From contig NZ_JAVRHK010000009.1 of NCBI RefSeq assembly GCF_031846585.1, forward strand, positions 62,001 to 126,000: a stretch of 64,000 nt of DNA, read 5' to 3'. A program made the position numbers and the translations under genes. The DNA comes from Autumnicola musiva (GTDB taxonomy: Bacteria; Bacteroidota; Bacteroidia; Flavobacteriales; Flavobacteriaceae). Positions within the stretch are counted from its first letter, which is position 1; each line of letters starts with the position of its first letter. The notes beneath the pieces are model-generated. The model ran no database searches and was not told the DNA's origin. It was given only the letters and a program-made list of their open reading frames with translations. Shown piece after piece: positions 53,162-60,035 of this stretch.

Positions 53162-53304
53162 CCTTCACCTCTTCCTGGGGGATATGCTTTTTCGCAGTAC
53201 CGGATGAGGGAAAATATAAAATTTCAGTTTTTGGTGAAGAGGCTAATATGCGCCGAAAAACCCGTTCGGCTTGTCTCGGGGATAATCGTTTTCAGGAGAT
53301 TATT

Positions 53305-54036
53305 TTATTTAAAAAGCATTTTGCTGTTAGCAATTATGGGTTTTAACTGATCTATTACTTTTGAAGAAAGCCGGATTTTTCCCAGTTTTTCCAAATGTTC
53401 AATTCTGTGGCAATCACTGCTAATAAGATCTATAAGACCTTCCTGAAGTAACTTATATGACATCTTTTTAATTCCCGGTCCATAGTGATCTGTTAATGAC
53501 AACATGTTTAGCTGAAATTTGCAGCCTCTGGACTTTAGGTCATTGTATTTTTTAAGTTCTTTTTCGTGGAAAAATGGATATCTTTCGGGATGTGCTAAAA
53601 TTGGGCTCAAGCCACTATTTTGTATCTTGAAAAGAATTTCATTTAGATTGATAGGAGGTTGAAAAAAAGACATTTCTACCAAAATATTTTTTCCGGTTAT
53701 TGGAAGAATATCATCATGCTGAAGAATTTCAACAAAATTCTGATCCATCATATATTCTGCAGCTGCTTTTATTGTTACATCCTTTGGAATTTGTTCTTTT
53801 AGTTGGTTTAGAGCTTCATTTATAGTTTGTGGAGTATTAGGGTAATATTCGCTCATCACATGTGGCGTGGCAACAAACGAAGTTATTCCCATTTGTTTAA
53901 ACGTATTTATCAGGAGCAGACTCTCTTCTATAGTAGAAGCACCGTCGTCTATACCAGGCAGAAGGTGATTATGAAAATCTGTAAAACCTTCCAGATAATC
54001 TGATAAAAATTGTTTTTTCTGAAAAATCGAAAGCAT
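53305..54036 (-). CDS. CpsB/YwqE-type tyrosine-protein phosphatase (PHP fold)
   Basis: A manganese-dependent phosphatase of 243 residues expected to remove phosphate from the Wzc tyrosine tail. The PHP signature is GFTDFHNHLLPGIDDGA, then FVATPHVMSEYYPN, ILAHPERYPFF and LISSDCHR, which supply the metal ligands. It is transcribed away from wzi and toward wzc, from a divergent promoter. The organisation (kinase then PHP phosphatase) is common in Firmicutes and Bacteroidota in place of Wzb. Confidence 0.92.
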   Translation of the reverse strand: MLSIFQKKQFLSDYLEGFTDFHNHLLPGIDDGASTIEESLLLINTFKQMGITSFVATPHVMSEYYPNTPQTINEALNQLKEQIPKDVTIKAAAEYMMDQNFVEILQHDDILPITGKNILVEMSFFQPPINLNEILFKIQNSGLSPILAHPERYPFFHEKELKKYNDLKSRGCKFQLNMLSLTDHYGPGIKKMSYKLLQEGLIDLISSDCHRIEHLEKLGKIRLSSKVIDQLKPIIANSKMLFK

Positions 54037-54054
54037 CTATTATCTTTTAATAAA

Positions 54055-54062
54055 CAAAATTA
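54055..54062 (-). promoter_or_regulatory. -7 box of the CpsB-type phosphatase gene
   Basis: On the - strand it reads TAATTTTG, an exact TAnnTTTG match, and lies 19 bases from the start codon. It forms one arm of an 18-bp palindrome with the opposing + strand box. Confidence 0.5.
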
Positions 54063-54064
54063 CA

Positions 54065-54072
54065 TAATTTTG
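54065..54072 (+). promoter_or_regulatory. -7 box of the wzi gene
   Basis: TAATTTTG, an exact TAnnTTTG match 44 bases before the ATG of wzi and a mirror image of the - strand box two bases away. Confidence 0.5.
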
Positions 54073-54115
54073 GCGCTACATCAGTTTCCGCCCAACGGAC
54101 TTTTTCACCTATAAT

Positions 54116-55471
54116 ATGAAATTTCAGCGACTAACTTTTACTATTTTATTACTCTCATTTATTTCTTTACCTGCAAGTGCTCAATTTTTTGAATATGATC
54201 TTGAGGCCAATGCCTATGGTAATTATTATTCCGGAGAAGAGTCTCCTTTCTGGTTTCATAGTAATAAACGGGGAAGAATAGACGAAACTGCTAATTTTTC
54301 TACCTGGCTTAACGGCTCGGCCAGAACCTATTTCAATAATGAAAGTTTTCTGGAAGTTGGAGCGGGTATTTTATTCCAGGATGGGTACATTGACAGATTA
54401 AGGTTTGACGAATCTTACCTGAAGTACCAGAATTCATGGTTTAGTATTACGGCGGGGAGAGAGCATAGGCAGGAGAAATATTCCGGCTTAAGTGCCAGTA
54501 ATGAAAATATTTTATGGTCCTTAAATGCCAGACCATTGCCAGGGATTCAAATAGAAACAAATAAGCCTATTTTCTTTTCTAATGATCATGGACTAGGCTT
54601 TACAGCATCCTATGGTGAGTATTTTTTAGACGATGACCGTTTTGTCAGGAATACCCGGGTTCATCATAAAAGTCTGAATATTGTTTACAAAACAGCAGGT
54701 AACTTTCAACTTTCAGCAGGCTTACAGCATTTTGTGCAATGGGGAGGAACTTCTCCTGAATATGGGGAATTATCTTCGGGATTGGATGGATATATTCGCG
54801 TAATTACGGGACAGCAGGGCGATTCTGAGAATGGTGTTCTGGAGAATGCCGAAGGAAACCAGCTGGGAAGTTATGAAGTAAAGCTAAGTACTGAAATCAA
54901 CAAATATAAAGTTGAATTGTTGTACAATAATCTTTTTGAAGATGGCTCTGGCAGGATGCTTTATAATACACCGGATGGTCGATATGGAATTTACATCGAA
55001 GATACTTATAAATTAGAGCAAAATTCCTGGATAAAAGCCGTTATGTATGAGCTTTATTATACCAGGGATCAAAGTGAAGGCAGCGGTACTACCGATGGGG
55101 ATGATAATTATTTTGTACATAATATGTATAAATCAGGTTGGACTTATGAAAATAAGGTTATAGGAGTGCCTTTTATTACTATGAATGAAGATAGAACACG
55201 CGTATATAATAATACAATTGTTGCCCATCATCTTGCTTTCACAGGAATGGCTTTTGGAGGCCTGCCTTATAAATTTTTGGGAAGTTACCGGTCCAACTAT
55301 GGGAACAAAGGAAATGACATTTTAGACAATACTATTTTTTCCACCCTGCTTGATGCTGAAGTGTTTAACAGGAATAATTTCATTATTGATGTACAGTTAG
55401 GAGCAGATTTCATTTCAGATGCCTCTTCCAGAGTAGGGGCTGGAATTAAGATTTCTAAAGTAATATATTAA
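54116..55471 (+). CDS. wzi: capsule assembly outer-membrane protein, Wzi-like
   Basis: An outer-membrane beta-barrel that helps attach polysaccharide to the cell surface. A clear signal peptide (ILLLSFISLPASAQ, cleaved after ASA) is followed by many alternating-strand segments and the Wzi-like block NAYGNYYSGEESPFWFHSN and ITAGREHRQEKYSGLSASN. It is 451 residues, as usual. It ends at the cell-surface-type strand pattern (GAGIKISKVIY). It completes the Wza-Wzc-Wzi set. Its stop overlaps the end of the convergent next gene by 4 bases. Confidence 0.88.
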   Translation: MKFQRLTFTILLLSFISLPASAQFFEYDLEANAYGNYYSGEESPFWFHSNKRGRIDETANFSTWLNGSARTYFNNESFLEVGAGILFQDGYIDRLRFDESYLKYQNSWFSITAGREHRQEKYSGLSASNENILWSLNARPLPGIQIETNKPIFFSNDHGLGFTASYGEYFLDDDRFVRNTRVHHKSLNIVYKTAGNFQLSAGLQHFVQWGGTSPEYGELSSGLDGYIRVITGQQGDSENGVLENAEGNQLGSYEVKLSTEINKYKVELLYNNLFEDGSGRMLYNTPDGRYGIYIEDTYKLEQNSWIKAVMYELYYTRDQSEGSGTTDGDDNYFVHNMYKSGWTYENKVIGVPFITMNEDRTRVYNNTIVAHHLAFTGMAFGGLPYKFLGSYRSNYGNKGNDILDNTIFSTLLDAEVFNRNNFIIDVQLGADFISDASSRVGAGIKISKVIY

Positions 55472-56544
55472 ACTGCTTTTTCCCTGGGATTGGCATCGTC
55501 AATTTTTTCTTCAGCCCATTCCTTTTCTTCTTCCTCTGCCTCGGGTTCTTCCTGAATAATCTCAGCCCGTGGCTCATAATTCAGTTTAATATACATAGGA
55601 AAATGATCTGAACCTATATTACGATCACTGGCTATATCTACCAGGGTAAAATCATTACTATGGAATACATGATCAAGGGGCCAGCGTAACAGCTTGTAAT
55701 CTGCGTGAAAAGTACTAAAAAAACCTCGTCCTACTCTTGGATCAAGAAGCCCGCTCATTTTTTTAAACAATCGGGTGGTTCTGCTCCAGGCAACATCATT
55801 CAAATCTCCAAATACCACAACAGGTTCTTTGTCAACTCTAATGTCTCTGCCAAGCATAAGCAACTCGGCATCACGGTTAGTAGAGGTTTCTGCTTCAGTA
55901 GGGCTGGGGGGCATTGGATGAAGGCAGTGAAAACGGATTCTTCGTTTATTTCTAAGCCTTAAATATCCATCTATAGATGGAATGTCATCCTGAACAATAA
56001 ATCTAATTCGCTCTTCTTCCAGCTTCAGCTTCGAATATAAATGCATTCCATAAAGATTATCCTGCGGAACCTTAACAGTGTATGGATAATCTTCTTCCAG
56101 AACGGCTAGTTCCTTTTCCCAACGTTTATCAGATTCAAGCGTAAGCAGAATATCGGGATCCCGCTCTCTCACTAATTTTAAAAGTTCGCTGTATTTTTTA
56201 TTCGGGGTGAGCACATTGCTCACTAAAATGGAAAGAGTAGCATCGGGATCATCACCGGCAAATTCGAGTACGTCCTTTTTTGCCATAGGAGTAAAGGGGA
56301 AAATCTTTTTTAACTGATATAAAAGGCTGAGACATAATACAGCAATAGCTATATAGTGCCAGGTTTCTTCAAATGAGTAAAAGAAGGCTGAAAACACAAT
56401 AACTACCAATATGAGAAAGCTCAATTGAACCCGTGGAAAATCAAATCCGCGAATCCACCATTGATCAAATCTGGTTAAAGATGCCAGTGTGGGAATAATC
56501 ATTACAAATGAAAAGAATAAAAGGATTATTTCTGCTATCCTCAT
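55468..56544 (-). CDS. membrane-anchored endonuclease/exonuclease/phosphatase family protein
   Basis: A 358-residue protein with three N-terminal transmembrane helices (within residues 1-85) and an EEP-fold catalytic domain outside the membrane. Catalytic blocks are DILLTLESDKRWE (metal Glu), VVFGDLNDVAWS and NIGSDHFPMYIKL (the Asp-His pair). The tail is acidic (EEEKEWAEEK). Members probably hydrolyse phosphodiesters or phosphates of nucleotides or lipids at the envelope. It is unlikely to be part of the polysaccharide pathway. It meets wzi tail to tail. Confidence 0.83.
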   Translation of the reverse strand: MRIAEIILLFFSFVMIIPTLASLTRFDQWWIRGFDFPRVQLSFLILVVIVFSAFFYSFEETWHYIAIAVLCLSLLYQLKKIFPFTPMAKKDVLEFAGDDPDATLSILVSNVLTPNKKYSELLKLVRERDPDILLTLESDKRWEKELAVLEEDYPYTVKVPQDNLYGMHLYSKLKLEEERIRFIVQDDIPSIDGYLRLRNKRRIRFHCLHPMPPSPTEAETSTNRDAELLMLGRDIRVDKEPVVVFGDLNDVAWSRTTRLFKKMSGLLDPRVGRGFFSTFHADYKLLRWPLDHVFHSNDFTLVDIASDRNIGSDHFPMYIKLNYEPRAEIIQEEPEAEEEEKEWAEEKIDDANPREKAV

Positions 56545-57081
56545 AGGGGAAATCTTAATTTAACACCAGAATAAAATTCCATGAAAAACCGAATAAATTC
56601 AGATGTGGTTAATAATTTATTATGTTTAGTAGGTTTAGATCGAAATGTCATGTTTCCATGATCTGCCGGAGCAAATTTCAGTAGAATTTGGTAAATATCC
56701 ATCTTATTTTATCAATTAAAGGAAATTTTCTTTGTTTTCATTAGAAGGATATCCATTTAAATAAAATAGCCGCCGCACAAGATCAAATATTTACTAATGC
56801 AGTAGAATCAGGATCAAAGGAAAGAAAAACTTTTGTAGTAAAAAAGTAGTAATGGTTAAGTAAAGAAATAGAATAATAAAAATAAAGCTTAATTATCTTT
56901 CTGTAATTCAGGAAATAGCTTATCTGAAAAAAAATTACAAGCTAAAAAAATTCCTATTTCGTTATATATAAATTAATATCCTGTATGGGGTAATATCTTA
57001 TTAAGATCCATTAACAAAAGTTTAAAGCATGTTGAGGAGAATGTTTTTCTCCTTCTGTACAAAATACCTTATTTTTAAATC
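56545..57081. other. long AT-rich intergenic region
   Basis: About 540 bases with no convincing gene on either strand. The only structure I note is a 7-bp hairpin, AGGAGAA (57035-57041) and TTCTCCT (57047-57053), 29 bases before the VWA gene start. No exact promoter box is found near it. The length suggests regulatory DNA or a decayed gene. Confidence 0.45.
57035..57053 (+). other. hairpin in the leader of the VWA gene
   Basis: AGGAGAA and TTCTCCT pair perfectly across the loop TGTTT. The first arm has a purine-rich stretch like a Shine-Dalgarno sequence but lies too far from the start codon to serve as one. Role unknown. Confidence 0.4.
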
Positions 57082-58212
57082 ATGGAGAAGAAAAATGAAA
57101 TGGAGAAGAGAGGTTTTGTATTTAAGAAATACGAAGAACCCTTTAAAACCCCTTTTGAAAAACTTTTTGAAATTTTCAAAGAATTAATCACCCATACTTC
57201 CGGTGATCTGGATGAAGCTCTGGACTGGCTTCAGCAGCTGGACGATGAATATAAACTTACTGACGATGATTATACTATAGAGGATTTTATAGAAGATCTG
57301 AAGAAGAAAGGCTATATAAAAGAAGAAGTAGATCCTGAAGAAGGTGGTGGCATGGTAATTACTGCAAAAACTGAACGTGCTATTCGCCAACAGGCCCTGG
57401 ACCAGATATTTGGCAAACTAAAGAAAGGTACTTCCGGAAACCATCGTACCAACAGTATAGGGAGAGGAGATGAACATACCGGCGATTTCCGGGGTTACCA
57501 GTTTGGTGATTCATTAGACAGTATTTCTATGACTGAAAGTCTTAGAAATGCACAAATCAACAATGGACCGGGAGATTTTAATATGACCCAGGATGATCTT
57601 GTAGTGGAGGAAACCCACTATAAATCCCAGATGAGTACTGTTCTCATGATCGATATTAGTCATAGTATGATTCTCTACGGGGAAGACAGGATTACTCCGG
57701 CCAAAAAGGTAGCTATGGCGCTGGCTGAACTTATCACCACGCGATATCCTAAAGATACGCTGGATATTCTTGTATTTGGAAATGATGCCTGGCCTATTTC
57801 TATTGCAGATCTTCCTTATCTAAAGGTAGGCCCATACCATACCAATACGGTAGCAGGTATGCAGTTGGCTATGGATCTCCTTAGAAGAAAAAGAAATACC
57901 AACAAGCAAATTTTTATGATTACAGATGGAAAGCCCAGCTGTATAAGGGAAAGGGATGGTTCGTACTATAAAAACAGCATGGGACTTGATCCATATATTG
58001 TTGATAAGTGCTATAACACGGCCCGCCAGGCGAGAAAATTGCATGTTCCAATTACAACCTTTATGATTGCCCAGGATCCGTACCTTACCCAGTTTGTGCG
58101 TGAATTCACAAATGCCAATCAGGGCAAGGCATTTTATACCGGATTAAAAGGTCTTGGTGAGATGATTTTTGAAGATTATGAGGCCAACCGTAAAAAAAGA
58201 ATCAGAGGTTAA
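57082..58212 (+). CDS. VWA-domain protein, partner of a MoxR-type ATPase
   Basis: A cytoplasmic 376-residue protein with a C-terminal von Willebrand A domain. STVLMIDISHSMILYGEDRITPAKK contains the MIDAS DxSxS, and MITDGKPSC supplies a later Asp. The N-terminal half (about 1-170) is acidic and helical, with no signal peptide. Gene pairs of a soluble VWA protein and a MoxR/magnesium-chelatase-like AAA ATPase act as metal-insertion or remodelling chaperones. The ATPase follows after 16 bases. The client protein is unknown. A second in-frame ATG (codon 7) is also possible as start. Confidence 0.82.
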   Translation: MEKKNEMEKRGFVFKKYEEPFKTPFEKLFEIFKELITHTSGDLDEALDWLQQLDDEYKLTDDDYTIEDFIEDLKKKGYIKEEVDPEEGGGMVITAKTERAIRQQALDQIFGKLKKGTSGNHRTNSIGRGDEHTGDFRGYQFGDSLDSISMTESLRNAQINNGPGDFNMTQDDLVVEETHYKSQMSTVLMIDISHSMILYGEDRITPAKKVAMALAELITTRYPKDTLDILVFGNDAWPISIADLPYLKVGPYHTNTVAGMQLAMDLLRRKRNTNKQIFMITDGKPSCIRERDGSYYKNSMGLDPYIVDKCYNTARQARKLHVPITTFMIAQDPYLTQFVREFTNANQGKAFYTGLKGLGEMIFEDYEANRKKRIRG

Positions 58213-58228
58213 ACCCAAATAAAAAACT

Positions 58229-59692
58229 ATGAAAATTGAAAATATAAAAACCCTTGGCGCATTAAAAAACGCCGGGTATACGAGTAAGAGTGTAAAAGAG
58301 GAGCTTCGGCAAAATCTTATTAAGAAAATTAAAAACAATGAATCTGCTTTTGAAGGAATTCACGGTTATTCCAATACAGTTATTCCCGAGCTTGAACGTG
58401 CAATTCTTTCTAAGCATAATATAAATTTGCTCGGATTACGTGGACAGGCAAAAACGCGGCTGGCGAGATTAATGGTGAATCTTCTGGATGAATATATTCC
58501 GGTAGTGGAAGGGTCGGAAATAAATGATGATCCTTTAAATCCTATTTCCCGTTTTGCGAAAGAATTGCTAAAAGAAAAAGGGGAAGACACCCCCGTTAGC
58601 TGGATTCACAGGGAAGAGCGGTTCTTCGAAAAACTGGCAACGCCAGATGTTACCGTGGCCGATCTTATTGGCGATGTTGACCCGATTAAAGCAGCAAATC
58701 TCAAGCTAAGTTATGCTGATGACCGTGTAATTCATTTTGGAATGATCCCAAGAGCTAACCGGAGCATCTTTGCAATTAATGAGCTTCCCGATTTGCAGGC
58801 AAGAATTCAGGTTGCTTTATTTAATATTTTACAGGAAGGGGATATTCAGATTAGAGGTTTTAAGCTAAGGCTCCCACTGGACCTTCAGTTTGTATTTACT
58901 GCCAACCCTGAAGATTATACTAATCGTGGAAGCATAGTTACTCCCCTGAAGGACAGGATTGGCTCCCAGATTCTTACTCATTATCCGGAAACTATAGAGA
59001 TTGCCAAAACTATTACCCAGCAGGAAGCAAAACTGGACAAAAGGCAGGCAGAGCTTGTATATGTGCCGGAACTGGCAAAGGATCTTTTAGAGCAAATTAG
59101 CTTTGAAGCACGTGACAGTGAGTTTATAGATGAAAAAAGTGGTATTAGTGCCCGGATGAGTATTACTGCCTATGAAAATTTACTAAGTGCTGCTGAACGT
59201 CGTAGTTTAAAATCCGGCGATAGTAAAACGCTGCTTAGATTTGGTGATTTTCTGGGGGTGATCCCGTCAATTACCGGAAAGGTGGAACTTGTATACGAAG
59301 GAGAACAGGAGGGAGCATCAGCTGTAGCTATGGAGCTTATAGGCGATGCAGTAAAAACAATTTTTCCTGAATATTTTCCAAAAATTGAAAAACTTCAGAA
59401 GGCAGAAAATAGAAGTCCGTATGATGATTTAGTGGAATGGTTCTTTGAACAGAGTGGATTTGAACTGCCCGATGATCTTTCAGACGCTGAATATAAAGAG
59501 AGACTGGATTCTATAAAACCCTTAAATGATTTAATGCAAAAATATCAGCCTGAACTCAGCAATGAAGAAAGCTATTTCTTTAAAGAATTTTTGCTGTGGG
59601 GGCTTGTAGAATACAAAAAGCTTAGCAAGCACCGTTTCTCCCAAGGAGTTCAGTTTAAGGATCTCTACGGAAGTTATATAAGTGGTTTGTAA
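58229..59692 (+). CDS. MoxR/ChlI-type AAA+ ATPase
   Basis: An AAA+ ATPase of 487 residues resembling magnesium chelatase subunit I. Walker A is NLLGLRGQAKTRLAR; Walker B is changed to SIFAINELPDLQ (Asn-Glu in place of Asp-Glu, common in this group); LQFVFTANPEDYTNRG is the sensor 1 region. A C-terminal helical lid domain (about 330-487) follows. It most likely works with the VWA protein directly upstream. A strong terminator follows 27 bases after the stop. Confidence 0.85.
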   Translation: MKIENIKTLGALKNAGYTSKSVKEELRQNLIKKIKNNESAFEGIHGYSNTVIPELERAILSKHNINLLGLRGQAKTRLARLMVNLLDEYIPVVEGSEINDDPLNPISRFAKELLKEKGEDTPVSWIHREERFFEKLATPDVTVADLIGDVDPIKAANLKLSYADDRVIHFGMIPRANRSIFAINELPDLQARIQVALFNILQEGDIQIRGFKLRLPLDLQFVFTANPEDYTNRGSIVTPLKDRIGSQILTHYPETIEIAKTITQQEAKLDKRQAELVYVPELAKDLLEQISFEARDSEFIDEKSGISARMSITAYENLLSAAERRSLKSGDSKTLLRFGDFLGVIPSITGKVELVYEGEQEGASAVAMELIGDAVKTIFPEYFPKIEKLQKAENRSPYDDLVEWFFEQSGFELPDDLSDAEYKERLDSIKPLNDLMQKYQPELSNEESYFFKEFLLWGLVEYKKLSKHRFSQGVQFKDLYGSYISGL

Positions 59693-59718
59693 AAAAAAAT
59701 TTCCGAAAAAAATAAAAA

Positions 59719-59754
59719 ATACCTGATCTCATTACAGATCAGGTATTTTTTTTT
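59719..59754 (+). terminator. strong intrinsic terminator after the MoxR-type gene
   Basis: ATACCTGATCT (59719-59729) and AGATCAGGTAT (59736-59746) form a perfect 11-bp stem with a 6-base loop (CATTAC). The stem is flanked by an A-run and a T-run that extend the pairing. It separates the VWA/MoxR pair from the thr operon. The A-run on the other side would let it work in both directions. Confidence 0.9.
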
Positions 59755-59797
59755 CCTCCTGGTGAGAAATTAATAATTATTAATGGAAAGCTGTTGT

Positions 59798-59832
59798 TTT
59801 GTTTTTTTTACATATAAAATTATATAATTTTA
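59798..59832 (+). promoter_or_regulatory. possible promoter of the thr operon
   Basis: TTTG (59798-59801) and TAATTTTA (59825-59832, one mismatch to TAnnTTTG) are 23 bases apart, slightly too wide. It lies 20 bases before the leader peptide start. The region between the terminator and the leader is otherwise AT-rich. Confidence 0.3.
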
Positions 59833-59852
59833 TCAGCAGTTTAGCCAAAACA

Positions 59853-59954
59853 ATGCGAACAAGTAAAACCCATAGTAGCCAATTTTTCTCTACCGGAATT
59901 TCTGTTTTCGGAATTACTACTATGATTATTACCCGTATTACCCCTTTGGGGTAA
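59853..59954 (+). CDS. threonine operon leader peptide (33 aa)
   Basis: A small ORF starting ATG at 59853 and ending TAA at 59952-59954. Its second part (59913-59942) reads ITTMIITRIT, and Thr/Ile codons make up about 40% of the peptide. Threonine and isoleucine are the end products that control ThrA-type pathways, as in the Thr/Ile-rich E. coli thrL. The stop codon lies within a hairpin (59937-59955). It is the first frame before thrA, 81 bases upstream. This fits ribosome-mediated attenuation. It is too short for standard gene finding and is called here from composition and position. Confidence 0.75.
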   Translation: MRTSKTHSSQFFSTGISVFGITTMIITRITPLG

Positions 59955-59955
59955 T
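59871..59955 (+). promoter_or_regulatory. thr attenuator: overlapping hairpins in the leader
   Basis: CATAGTAG (59871-59878) can pair with CTACTATG (59917-59924), and ATTACCCC (59937-59944) with GGGGTAAT (59948-59955) across a TTT loop. A further ATTACCC at 59928-59934 could compete for the last arm. The Thr/Ile codons overlap these arms, so ribosome stalling would change the pairing. The T-run after the last hairpin (TTTGTATAT) is poor, so the terminator form is not certain. Confidence 0.6.
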
Positions 59956-60035
59956 TTGTATATAAACTTCCGTCCGTACCTATACCTGGTAAAAACTTAT
60001 TTCCAATATTTCAACTTTTTTAATTAGCATAAATC

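Noticed and set aside
53252..53270. GCCGAA/TTCGGC hairpin as terminator of the - strand phosphatase gene
   Set aside because: The stem is perfect but there is no T-run on the - strand after it, and it lies 35 bases beyond the stop codon. Not called.
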